This document shows, piece by piece, positions 1 through 7,125 of a stretch of DNA of 47,260 bases (positions are counted from its first letter, which is position 1; every line of letters starts with the position of its first letter). Below the pieces are notes generated by a model. The model worked only from the letters and a program-made list of their open reading frames with translations, had not been told where the DNA came from and ran no database searches. This DNA is from an uncultured Peptococcaceae bacterium (lineage in GTDB: Bacteria > Bacillota > Peptococcia > Peptococcales > Peptococcaceae), in assembly GCA_902462325.1 (NCBI GenBank), contig CABQBF010000004.1:1-47260 (forward strand), given 5' to 3'. Position numbers and translations under genes: made by a program.

Positions 1-4
1 CAGG

Positions 5-46
5 CTGTCTTTAGGCGGTGGACGTAGTCCACAAAGCTAAAGACAG
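5..46. repeat. Nested hairpin at window start
   Basis: Two nested inverted repeats are visible: a 9-bp outer stem (CTGTCTTTA at 5-13 with its complement at 38-46) and a 6-bp inner stem (GTGGAC at 18-23 with GTCCAC at 27-32, loop gta). There is no T-run after it on the plus strand, so it is not a classic terminator in that direction. It could end a transcript from outside the window or be an interspersed palindromic repeat. Confidence 0.5.
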
Positions 47-70
47 GCAAGTCGGCGTCCATATTGGGCA

Positions 71-143
71 GGATAGGCAAAGAATAGCAAAAAATGGATA
101 GGCAAAGAATAGCAAAAAATGGATAGGCAAAGAATAGCAAAAA
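71..143. repeat. 25-bp tandem repeat, three copies
   Basis: A 25-bp unit beginning GGATAGGCAAAGAATAGC occurs at 71-95, 96-120 and 121-143. The first two copies are identical and the third matches until its last few bases. It lies downstream of the sirtuin gene stop codon. There are no spacers, so it is a simple minisatellite rather than a CRISPR array. Confidence 0.85.
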
Positions 144-179
144 GAAAAAATCGAAGTGTAGCAAATAAAATCAAAAGCT

Positions 180-905
180 TTACAGCTTCAGTTGTCCCAG
201 TACTTCTCCGATTTTGCCGTTGATGGTCAGCGCCGCTTTGCTGTCATAGCTGGTGACGTCTAAATTGATAACCACCAGACGGCTGCCCTGGTAAAAATCC
301 AAGAAGCTGGCGGCGGGATATACGGTCAGCGAGGTGCCGCCCACGATGAGCAAATCGGCTTGGCTGATAGCCTGAATGGTTTTGCCGATAACGATATCGT
401 TCAGCGGTTCTTCATACAGCACCACATCGGGCTTGATGATACCGCCGCATTGGCAATGGGGCACGCCGTCGGCCTGGCTTACAGCCTCCAGCGGATATGC
501 TTGCCCGCACTGCATACAGTAGTTGCGGTGAATGGTGCCGTGCAGTTCCAGCACGTTGCGGCTGCCGGCCATCTGGTGCAGACCGTCGATGTTTTGGGTG
601 ATAACGGCAGTCAGCTTGCCCAGTTCTTCCAGACGGGCCAGCGTGCGGTGGGCTGCATTGGGTTGGGCAGCCAGCGTGGGCTGCACGATTTTATCCTGAT
701 AAAATTCATAGAAATCCTCTGGATGGCGCAGAAAAAAGCTATGGCTTAAAATGGTCTCCGGATTGTATTTGTATTTGAGATGATACAGGCCGTCTACGCC
801 GCGAAAATCCTTGATGCCGCTTTCGGTGGAAACGCCGGCGCCGCCGAAAAAGACAATGCGATTGCTCTGGTCGATGTATTGTTGTAGGGTTTGCATTGCG
901 TCCAT
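180..905 (-). CDS. cobB: NAD-dependent protein deacylase, Sir2 family
   Basis: A 241-residue class sirtuin that removes acyl groups from protein lysines using NAD+, releasing nicotinamide and O-acyl-ADP-ribose. Visible motifs are the NAD-binding GAGVSTESGIKDFRG near residue 22, TQNIDGLH near residue 103, the catalytic His in LHGT near residue 121, four zinc-ligand cysteines (CMQC and CQC with a following structural segment, residues about 130-155) and GGTSLTVYPAA near residue 190. Length is normal for a bacterial single-domain sirtuin. The ATG at 905 follows a GGAGGG ribosome site. It is divergent from dinB with a 21-bp inverted repeat between them. The symbol is the generic bacterial name. 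Nothing suggests a defence-type SIR2 fusion. Confidence 0.93.
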   Translation of the reverse strand: MDAMQTLQQYIDQSNRIVFFGGAGVSTESGIKDFRGVDGLYHLKYKYNPETILSHSFFLRHPEDFYEFYQDKIVQPTLAAQPNAAHRTLARLEELGKLTAVITQNIDGLHQMAGSRNVLELHGTIHRNYCMQCGQAYPLEAVSQADGVPHCQCGGIIKPDVVLYEEPLNDIVIGKTIQAISQADLLIVGGTSLTVYPAASFLDFYQGSRLVVINLDVTSYDSKAALTINGKIGEVLGQLKL

Positions 906-955
906 AAAAAATCCCTCCGTTTATTTGATGAGTATGAAAGAAATAAAAAGAAACC

Positions 956-1005
956 TTGCAATTAGTATAGCACAGAACGGTTGCTCTGTGCTATACTAAT
1001 TGCAA
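956..1005. promoter_or_regulatory. Perfect 21-bp inverted repeat between divergent genes
   Basis: Bases 956-976 are the exact reverse complement of 985-1005, separated by an 8-nt loop. The element sits between the divergent sirtuin and dinB genes, about 50 bp from the sirtuin start and 24 bp from the dinB start. Each arm contains a TATACT-like -10 box, so one symmetric element could hold both promoters, a dimeric repressor site, or a hairpin in either leader. No Bacillus-type LexA box is clear in it. Confidence 0.6.
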
Positions 1006-1028
1006 TCGCAGAAAAAAGAGGTGGGCTT

Positions 1029-2231
1029 ATGAAACCGGCAATCATACATGTGGATATGGACGCTTTTTTTGCAGCCATCGAACAGCGGGACAATCCTGCG
1101 TTGCAGGGCAAGCCGGTTATTGTGGGCGGCAGCAAAGAGAGCCGCGGCGTGGTTTCTACCGCCTCTTATGAAGCTCGTAAATTCGGCGTTCACTCGGCCA
1201 TGTCCATGGCGGAGGCGGTGCGCCGCTGTCCTGACGGCATTTATTTGCCGGTGGATATGAAAAAATACCGGGCGGTGTCTCGTCAGATTATGGAAATTTT
1301 TCAGCGCTTTACGCCGGAGGTGGAAGCTATCTCAGTGGATGAAGCCTTTTTAGATGTCACCGGCAGCCAAAAGCTGTTCGGAGAAGCGGAGCAAATCGGC
1401 TGGCAGATTAAAAGGATTATCAGGCAAGAGTTAGATTTGACGGCGTCGGTAGGTTTGTCGTATAATAAATTTTTAGCTAAGCTGGCTTCCGACTTGGATA
1501 AGCCCGACGGGTTTTATCAGATTTTGCCGGAGGAGCTGCAGCAAAAGGTATGGCCGCTGTCTATCCGCCGTATGATGGGCGTGGGCAACAAAACGGCGCA
1601 GCTTTTGGAGCGGATGGGCGTTACCACCATTGGTAAGCTGGCTGTGATGGACGCGGGGCTGTTGGAGCATTTGCTGGGTAAACAGGGCCTTTTGATGCAT
1701 CAACTGGCCAATGGCGTCGATGGGCGGACGGTGGAGCCGGTGCGGGAGAGCAAATCGGTGGGACGGGAAACCACCTTTCCCCGGGATATCAGCGACGGCT
1801 ATGTGTTGGAAACCATTTTGTTTACGTTAACCGACGATGTTTGTCATACCCTGCGCAGCAGCGGCTTAAAGGGCAAAACGGTGTCTATCAAAATTCGTTA
1901 TCCCGACTTTCGCAGCATCAGCCGCGCGGTAACGCTGGAGCGATATACGGCCAGCTTTGAGCCGGTGTTTGAGGCGGTGCGGCGGTTGATGGACCAGCAT
2001 TATCAAGACGGCACGGCGGTGCGGCTGATTGGCGTGACGGTATCCAATTTGAAAAAAGAACAGCAGATTGTAGAGCAGCAGGAGTTGTTTGCCGACACTG
2101 CTGCAGTAGAAAAATATCAGCAATTGAACAAGGTTGTGGATCAGATTAATGGCAGGTACGGCGGCGATACGCTGCGACGGGCAAGAAAACTGACCGGCTG
2201 GGATAAAAATGGGGAACTTTCTCAGGAGTAA
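1029..2231 (+). CDS. dinB: DNA polymerase IV (Y family)
   Basis: A 400-residue Y-family translesion polymerase that copies past damaged bases without proofreading. The N-terminus IIHVDMDAFFAAIE holds the first catalytic Asp, and the palm motif with SVDEAFLDVT (about residue 103) holds the second acidic pair. ASVGLSYNKFLAKLASDLDKPDG (in part) and a helix-hairpin-helix region near MMGVGNKTAQLL follow, then the little-finger domain to the C-terminus. Length matches the family. The ATG at 1029 follows an AGAGGTGG ribosome site; an upstream in-frame ATG at 981 lies within the inverted repeat and has no ribosome site. Its last codons overlap the predicted promoter of the sigma gene behind it. Confidence 0.95.
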   Translation: MKPAIIHVDMDAFFAAIEQRDNPALQGKPVIVGGSKESRGVVSTASYEARKFGVHSAMSMAEAVRRCPDGIYLPVDMKKYRAVSRQIMEIFQRFTPEVEAISVDEAFLDVTGSQKLFGEAEQIGWQIKRIIRQELDLTASVGLSYNKFLAKLASDLDKPDGFYQILPEELQQKVWPLSIRRMMGVGNKTAQLLERMGVTTIGKLAVMDAGLLEHLLGKQGLLMHQLANGVDGRTVEPVRESKSVGRETTFPRDISDGYVLETILFTLTDDVCHTLRSSGLKGKTVSIKIRYPDFRSISRAVTLERYTASFEPVFEAVRRLMDQHYQDGTAVRLIGVTVSNLKKEQQIVEQQELFADTAAVEKYQQLNKVVDQINGRYGGDTLRRARKLTGWDKNGELSQE

Positions 2232-2240
2232 TTGCGTCTA
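2213..2240 (+). promoter_or_regulatory. ECF-type promoter, probable autoregulation site
   Basis: GGAACTT at 2213-2219, a 15-nt spacer and CGTCTA at 2235-2240 match the general ECF sigma promoter pattern (GGAACTT-N15/16-GTCxAA type). It begins inside the last codons of dinB and lies about 30 bp upstream of the ECF sigma gene start, the usual position for self-activation. The match is by eye. Confidence 0.55.
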
Positions 2241-2268
2241 TGAATTACCGGATAAAGGAGGAGCCGGC

Positions 2269-2892
2269 GTGGAAGAAACAGAACTGATTCAACGGAGTCA
2301 GCAGGGTGATTTAGATGCTTTTGAACAACTGCTTTTGCGGTATGAAAAAAAGGTCTACACCATTGCATATAAATATATGGGGAACCATGAGGATGCCAGT
2401 GATTTGGCCCAGGAGGCGCTGATTAAGGCTTATCAGTCTATCGGCAGCTTTCGCGGCGAGGCGTCCTTTGGCACCTGGATTGGCCGCATTACGGCCAATA
2501 AATGTTTGGATGAATTGCGCAAGCGTAAGCGCATTCAGGTCACTTCTCTGGATGAAGAGGTAGAGCTGGAGGAAGGCAGCGTGCAAAAGGAGCTGGCCGC
2601 CGAAGGCGATACGCCGGAGGAGCATACGGTGCGGCAGGAGACGGTACACTATGTGCAGTCCATGCTGGAGCAGATGCGGGAGGAATATCGCATTGTGTTG
2701 GTGCTGCGGGAGCTGGAGGGCTACAGCTATGAGGAAATTGCCGCTCAACTGTCCTGCTCCTTGGGAACGGTGAAATCCCGCATATCACGGGCTAGAAGTT
2801 ATTTAAAGGAACAGATTTTAGCAGATAGAAAACGGGAAGGGAGTCAAAACAGTGGCAGACGACAAAGAAATAAGCAGCAAGCCGGTCAATGA
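2269..2892 (+). CDS. ECF RNA polymerase sigma factor (RpoE/SigW-like)
   Basis: A 207-residue extracytoplasmic-function sigma factor that directs RNA polymerase to stress promoters. Region 2 runs from about residue 10 to 90 (DLAQEALIKAYQSIGSF, then FGTWIGRITANKCLDELRKR) and region 4 from about residue 140 to 195 (ELEGYSYEEIAAQLSCSLG followed by VKSRISRARSYL). The acidic linker between them is typical. The chosen start is GTG 2269, placed after AAAGGAGG at 2254-2261; the longer open frame from 2209 has no ribosome site. The gene overlaps its anti-sigma gene by 41 bp, implying translational coupling. An ECF-type promoter lies just upstream. Confidence 0.93.
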   Translation: MEETELIQRSQQGDLDAFEQLLLRYEKKVYTIAYKYMGNHEDASDLAQEALIKAYQSIGSFRGEASFGTWIGRITANKCLDELRKRKRIQVTSLDEEVELEEGSVQKELAAEGDTPEEHTVRQETVHYVQSMLEQMREEYRIVLVLRELEGYSYEEIAAQLSCSLGTVKSRISRARSYLKEQILADRKREGSQNSGRRQRNKQQAGQ

Positions 2893-3775
2893 TGAAGCGT
2901 TGGACGCGCTGCTGGCTCAGTGGGCGGAGGCTGAGCTGGAGCCGCCTGTCGGATTCCATGAAAGAACGATGGAGCGGCTGCGGCAGGAACAGCGAACAGC
3001 TTCTGAAAATAAAAAGAAACGCAATGTCATTTCGTTGTTTGTGAAAAAGAAAAAGTGGATGTCGGCGGCAGCGGCGGCGGTGCTGGTGTTGTGTTGCATT
3101 CCAGTGGTGCAGGCTCAATTTGGCCATGATGTCACCCAGTCGGCCAATGATGGGCTGATGACGCAGCAAAAGCAGATTGACGATACAATGGCGGCAGAGG
3201 GGATGGAGTCCAGCGAAGCGGTGGCGCAGGATCGCAGCGCCCAGCAGGAGGCTTCTGCGGAACAAACGGACAAAGCAAAGAAAATGGCGCCGGTAAAATC
3301 GGAGGCGCAGCAACCTCAGCAGCAGACAGTGCAGGAGCCACTTGGGGCCAATCAAGCGGAAACAGTTTTTTCCGACAGCAACGACGGGTTCCATGTTGGG
3401 GCACCCCAGACGCCGTCGGCAACTTCGGCAGACCCTGACGATGGAATTGCCGCCTATAGCTTGGAAGAGGGCTTAGAGATGGCGGACAACGCTTTGGAAA
3501 AGGGCATGCAGACCAACCGCAATGTTACGGAGAGCTTGGAGCAGCTACAGAAGCAGGCTCAATTTTATCAGGAAGCGCTGGACGATGTGATGGACACTAT
3601 GGAGGATTTGCAGAAGGAATTGGACAGTTATGATGAAAAATTGAAGAGCGACCCGGAAAATCCAGAACTGCAGGCGAAGGTGAAAGAGCTGCAGCAGCAA
3701 ATGGACACACTGAAAAAAGAACTGGAAGAATTGCAAAGCCTGGTGGACGAAGCCAGAGCCAAGCTGGCCGAATAA
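2852..3775 (+). CDS. Membrane anti-sigma factor with coiled-coil ectodomain
   Basis: A 307-residue single-pass membrane protein predicted to hold the upstream ECF sigma factor inactive. Residues 1-60 are a cytoplasmic segment with an acidic helix and a basic stretch (KKKKRN, VKKKKKW). A hydrophobic helix spans about residues 70-90, and the rest is an exported region rich in Gln, Glu and Ala that ends in a long coiled coil (about residues 215-305). There is no obvious HxxxCxxC zinc motif, so it is not a classic ZAS anti-sigma factor. The start is GTG 2852 after GGGAG, inside the end of the sigma gene. Function is inferred from position and topology. Confidence 0.72.
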   Translation: MADDKEISSKPVNDEALDALLAQWAEAELEPPVGFHERTMERLRQEQRTASENKKKRNVISLFVKKKKWMSAAAAAVLVLCCIPVVQAQFGHDVTQSANDGLMTQQKQIDDTMAAEGMESSEAVAQDRSAQQEASAEQTDKAKKMAPVKSEAQQPQQQTVQEPLGANQAETVFSDSNDGFHVGAPQTPSATSADPDDGIAAYSLEEGLEMADNALEKGMQTNRNVTESLEQLQKQAQFYQEALDDVMDTMEDLQKELDSYDEKLKSDPENPELQAKVKELQQQMDTLKKELEELQSLVDEARAKLAE

Positions 3776-3814
3776 TAGGTTTTCTAAATAATAAGGTTTT
3801 CTGACGGAAAAGCG

Positions 3815-3864
3815 AAGAGACTGTGCAGAAGGATAGGTTCCTTCCAGCAACAGTCTCTTTTTTT
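3815..3864 (+). terminator. Rho-independent terminator after the sigma/anti-sigma operon
   Basis: AAGAGACTGT at 3815-3824 pairs perfectly with 3850-3859 and a run of seven Ts follows. The inner AAGGA/TCCTT segments extend the stem. Confidence 0.9.
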
Positions 3865-3897
3865 GATAAGTATCATTTTTTACGCCGACGGCGCATG

Positions 3898-4326
3898 TTA
3901 GAAGGCAACTACCTTTTTGCCCCATTCCTTGCAGACCTGGTCTACATTCACATCGGAGGAAGCCTTAATGGCTAAACCGTCATCCAGCAACTGACCGCCT
4001 CTGTTGCTGACCCGATAGCCCCAGTCTACAATCCATTGTCCTTCGTTCCAGTCAAAGGAGCCGAACAGACCTACTTTTTTTCCGGACAATTTGCTTTCCA
4101 GCGCAGAGAAGAATGGTTCAAAATCGTCTTCTTCTAATTGTTCGTCGCCCATAGCCGGGCAGCCCAGCACCAGTTTGTCATAGGCGGCAGCTTGCGCTGC
4201 ATCGTATTCGCCAGGCCCCATGATATCTACTTCCGCACCTGCTTCTTTGATTCCGTCCGCGATTGCACTCATCATGGCTTCTGTGTGGCCAGTGCCACTC
4301 CAGTAAGCGATAAGAATTTTTCCCAT
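3898..4326 (-). CDS. Short-chain flavodoxin
   Basis: A 142-residue FMN-binding electron carrier that can replace ferredoxin in low-potential redox reactions. The N-terminal beta strand and phosphate loop (ILIAYWSGTGHTEAM, residues 3-17) bind FMN phosphate. LGCPAMGDEQLEEDDFEPF near residue 65 and GLFGSFDWNEGQWIVDW near residue 95 match the two isoalloxazine-flanking loops of anaerobe flavodoxins. The ATG at 4326 follows GGGAGG; an upstream extension to 4401 runs through the promoter and is rejected. It is monocistronic, and a sigma-A-type promoter lies upstream. Confidence 0.93.
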   Translation of the reverse strand: MGKILIAYWSGTGHTEAMMSAIADGIKEAGAEVDIMGPGEYDAAQAAAYDKLVLGCPAMGDEQLEEDDFEPFFSALESKLSGKKVGLFGSFDWNEGQWIVDWGYRVSNRGGQLLDDGLAIKASSDVNVDQVCKEWGKKVVAF

Positions 4327-4391
4327 TGTAAGACCTCCCAGAAAATGATAATTTGTTTTTGTATGATCAATGGCCAATTGATTATGTTTAA

Positions 4392-4420
4392 ATAATATCA
4401 CCTAAATTAGCTATTGTCAA
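4392..4420 (-). promoter_or_regulatory. Promoter of the flavodoxin gene
   Basis: Read on the minus strand, TTGACA (4420-4415), a 17-nt spacer and TATTAT (4397-4392) form a near-consensus sigma-A promoter about 65 bp upstream of the flavodoxin ATG. Confidence 0.75.
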
Positions 4421-4499
4421 TCATAAAAAGATATAGCAAATAAATTGACTGCAAAAAATGTTTTTGTATATTTCGACAAAATAAAACAAATTATGTCTA

Positions 4500-4528
4500 T
4501 TTACAGATACTGTAAATTATGCTATAGT
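4500..4528 (+). promoter_or_regulatory. Promoter with an overlapping operator-like palindrome
   Basis: TTTACA (4500-4505), a 17-nt spacer and TATAGT (4523-4528) stand 46 bp before the ATG at 4574. The -35 box is part of a perfect 7-bp inverted repeat (TTTACAG ata CTGTAAA, 4500-4516), a plausible repressor site. Confidence 0.65.
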
Positions 4529-4573
4529 GAGAACAAGAAGTCATAGAAATTTTTTCGGAGAGGGGAGAATGCC

Positions 4574-4876
4574 ATGAACGAACAAACCATGATTTGGTTT
4601 TTGCAAAAATCGGCCCGCTTCCAATTGAGCAAGCAGGCCATCATGTTATGGATGGATTTTTACGCTTATCTGCAAAATCAAAGCCGGGCCTGTTATCCGC
4701 AGATTTCCTTTCAGCAGTTGGCCGATATTTGCGATTTGGAGCAGGAGCAGCTTTGGGCAGCATGCAGGGAACTTTCGGAGGCGGTGATGTTAAAGCTGCA
4801 TGTGCAGGAGGGGCAGCTTTTTTGTCAGTTGATTGCCGGACGGTTGTACCGTACGCCAAAGGTCACTGCGGGATAA
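4574..4876 (+). CDS. Small helical protein, possible winged-helix fold
   Basis: A 100-residue protein of unknown function. It is predicted to be mostly helical with a short beta-rich C-terminus (MLKLHVQEGQLFCQLIAG), and the segment ISFQQLADICDLEQEQLWAA resembles the recognition region of replication or conjugation-type winged-helix domains. That similarity is by eye and weak. The ATG at 4574 follows GGAGAGGGGAG, and a promoter is centred near 4515. A second open frame at 4594-4896 lies within it but has no ribosome site. It stands alone between the flavodoxin gene and the AT-rich island. Confidence 0.65.
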   Translation: MNEQTMIWFLQKSARFQLSKQAIMLWMDFYAYLQNQSRACYPQISFQQLADICDLEQEQLWAACRELSEAVMLKLHVQEGQLFCQLIAGRLYRTPKVTAG

Positions 4877-5030
4877 ATAGGTTGGTGGAAAGGTGAATTT
4901 TAAAGAAAAGATAATTCCGGATAATGAAAATAAAAATCAAAAATCTGTAGATATTCTTTTTCTATCAAAAAAAGGTTTTTTATAGCATCCTATAGAAATA
5001 GTCATTATTAAGATGAAAAGAAGGGGTATT

Positions 5031-5945
5031 ATGCGGATTGAACAACTTGAATATTTGATCATGCTGAAAGAGAAAAAAAGTTTAAACGAAGCCGCTAAGA
5101 ATCTATATATTTCCCATCAAGCCCTAGGAAAGTCAATTAAAAGTTTAGAAATTGAATTAGGTGTAGATATTCTTGACCGTTCATCAAAATTTTGCATGTT
5201 TACCCAAGAGGGAGAAGCGGTAATTGAAGGCGCAAGAAGGATATTAAAAGAATATAATCGAATGCTCACGAAGCTTGAACAAATTACCTTTTACCCTCAA
5301 AATATGTTAACTGGGGAGTTATATATTTACTCCAGTATGATATTTTCCATGTCTATACTGCCGAGTATTATTGATAATTTCCGACAAGAAGTTCCTAACG
5401 TGTGTATTAAGCATGAAAATTGTGGTGTGAAGAAGTTTTTGACAGTGATAGATAGGATAACAAAAAAAGATAATTTTATTGGATTAGTTAGTTTTCCAAT
5501 AGAAGATTACAGTGTTGTATTAGAAAATGTAAGAAAATCAGGTTGTATTTTGCACAAAATACGGGAAAGCAGACTAGAATTTTATTGCAGTAAAAAATCT
5601 GAGTTTGCAAATATGAAGAATGTTTCTGTCAAAATGTTATTGAATGAACCTGCTGTACGTTTTTCTGATATTGATAATTTTGAAACCTATGGCTATAATT
5701 TGCAGGATATAGCGACAACTTCTTATGAAGTATTTCTAAATAGTATGGTAGAAAATAAAGGAATTGGGCGTTTATGTGACATAGCTGGGATGCGAAATTC
5801 GTTGTTTTATCATGATATTGACATGATAGCAAAGATAGATGTGAAAGATGAAATTATACATTATTTAGGATATGTTACAAGTGATACACCTTCTGAGATT
5901 GTTAGGGTGTTTATCAAACATTTAGATGAATACATTGTAAAATAA
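5031..5945 (+). CDS. LysR-family transcriptional regulator
   Basis: A 304-residue LysR regulator. The N-terminal winged helix-turn-helix is clear (RIEQLEYLIMLKEKKSLNEA, with KNLYISHQALGKSIKSLE following, residues 1-50), and the rest matches a periplasmic-binding-protein-like effector domain. The ATG at 5031 follows AAGAAGGGG; the longer start at 5013 is less likely. The gene is AT-rich like the five genes behind it and points the same way, so it is the likely regulator of the adjoining uptake and reduction cluster. Its N-terminal third is clearly similar to the second LysR protein at 46145-47089. The inducer cannot be told. Confidence 0.9.
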   Translation: MRIEQLEYLIMLKEKKSLNEAAKNLYISHQALGKSIKSLEIELGVDILDRSSKFCMFTQEGEAVIEGARRILKEYNRMLTKLEQITFYPQNMLTGELYIYSSMIFSMSILPSIIDNFRQEVPNVCIKHENCGVKKFLTVIDRITKKDNFIGLVSFPIEDYSVVLENVRKSGCILHKIRESRLEFYCSKKSEFANMKNVSVKMLLNEPAVRFSDIDNFETYGYNLQDIATTSYEVFLNSMVENKGIGRLCDIAGMRNSLFYHDIDMIAKIDVKDEIIHYLGYVTSDTPSEIVRVFIKHLDEYIVK

Positions 5946-5970
5946 ATTAGGATGATAAGCGATGATGAAT

Positions 5971-6008
5971 ATCCTTGACAGTGGAAACCATTGTTAAGGA
6001 TTTTTTTT
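5971..6008 (+). terminator. Terminator after the LysR gene
   Basis: ATCCTTGACA (5971-5980) pairs with TGTTAAGGAT (5992-6001) with one G-T pair, followed by eight Ts. It separates the regulator from the catabolic operon. Confidence 0.85.
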
Positions 6009-6148
6009 GTTTAGTTGATTATTAATTTGGAAACCAAAAGTTGCAGAAACATAAAAATAGAAATAAATGAATTCTATGCAAATTATAAATAAAACCATAT
6101 AATATTTTTGTAAGTAAAAAAAGTTTTGAAGCTTCAGGACAATTTTTC

Positions 6149-6180
6149 TTGACTCTTATCTTTCTGGATAAGATTAAAAT
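6149..6180 (+). promoter_or_regulatory. Candidate LysR box and promoter for the catabolic operon
   Basis: In the 308-bp gap before the first amidohydrolase, TTGACT at 6149-6154 could be a -35 box with a poor -10 (GATTAA, 17-nt spacer). Overlapping it, TCTTATC (6154-6160) and GATAAGA (6167-6173) form a perfect inverted repeat of the T-N11-A type that LysR proteins bind. The poor -10 would suit an activated promoter. The rest of the gap (6009-6148) is AT-rich with nothing else recognisable. Confidence 0.4.
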
Positions 6181-6253
6181 TTTTGCTTAATAAGTTGGCC
6201 AATAAAAGCAAATTTTCGAAAATAATCATTCTATTAAAAGAGGTGCATAATAT

Positions 6254-7087
6254 ATGAGAATTATTGATGGACGTTTGAGACCTCCATTTGGTTCTATCGG
6301 TGCCGGTAGATTATTTGACCCTGGATATGCGGAACCGCTTTGCAAAAAATTTGGTAGAAATTATCCAGATTCCGCTAAAGAAAAGTCAATGGACATGGTG
6401 ATTCGGGAAATGGAAGCAGAAAATATTGTCTGTGGTCTTACACCGATTAGAAGATCGCAAGGTCGTGGCATGAAGAATGAAGATTTTACGTTACTAAATG
6501 AGCAATATCCAGGAAAATTTGTTGGATTTGCGGGGTTGGATATTACAATTGGGATTCAAGAAACGTTAAATGAAATAGAGCAATATGTGATAAATGGAAA
6601 TTTTGTAGGTGTAAATTTTGAACCGGGCTTGGACCCAATTCCCTGGCGTTTTGATAAGGAGGATTATTTTCCGATTTATGAAAAATGTGAGAAAGAAAAT
6701 ATTCCCGTTTATGTAACTTGGGGCGGATTGTGTGCAAGACCGGAAGTGTACGAACCACAAATCATTGAAAATGTGGTAAAAGTATTTCCAAAACTGAGGA
6801 TGTTTTTAGGGCATGCTGGGTTTCCCCGTTCGGCGGAACATTGTGTTCTAGCAATTAATCACCCTAATATTTATTTGGGCATTGATTTGTATATCATTAA
6901 TTCTCCAGCAGCACAAGATTTTATTGTGGCGGGAAATTATGCATGTAAAAATCAGATTTGTTTTGGTTCTGCATATCCATTGAACCCGTTAAGTGAAGCG
7001 GTGAATATTTATAAAAAGAGCTTCTGTGAAGATGTTTGGGAAAATATTTTCTATCGAAATACATCTGCATTTTTAGAATTAAAGTGA
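6254..7087 (+). CDS. Amidohydrolase-2 family protein, metal ligands altered
   Basis: A 277-residue TIM-barrel protein of the amidohydrolase-2 family (ACMSD-like decarboxylases, lactonases and hydratases). It opens with MRIIDGRLRPP, where active members have a metal-binding HxH; here the positions are Arg-x-Arg or similar. The strand-5/6 segment FLGHAGFPRSAEH retains a His, but the strand-8 motif FGSAYP has Ala where the family normally has the catalytic Asp. It is first in the cluster, starts at ATG 6254 after AGAGGTG, and has a paralogue at 11771-12595 with the same substitutions. It may be a metal-free enzyme or use another chemistry; no substrate can be assigned. Confidence 0.8.
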   Translation: MRIIDGRLRPPFGSIGAGRLFDPGYAEPLCKKFGRNYPDSAKEKSMDMVIREMEAENIVCGLTPIRRSQGRGMKNEDFTLLNEQYPGKFVGFAGLDITIGIQETLNEIEQYVINGNFVGVNFEPGLDPIPWRFDKEDYFPIYEKCEKENIPVYVTWGGLCARPEVYEPQIIENVVKVFPKLRMFLGHAGFPRSAEHCVLAINHPNIYLGIDLYIINSPAAQDFIVAGNYACKNQICFGSAYPLNPLSEAVNIYKKSFCEDVWENIFYRNTSAFLELK

Positions 7088-7125
7088 ATGATGGTATAGG
7101 AAGACAACCAAAGGGAGAAGGTATT

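Noticed and set aside
71..143. Direct repeats considered as a CRISPR array
   Set aside because: Units are contiguous with no variable spacers and no cas genes are nearby.
180..905. Sirtuin considered as an antiphage SIR2 effector
   Set aside because: It is a short canonical zinc-ribbon deacylase with no fused or adjacent sensor domain.
4594..4896. Alternative reading frame over the small protein at 4574
   Set aside because: No ribosome site, and the 4574 frame has a strong one with a suitable promoter.
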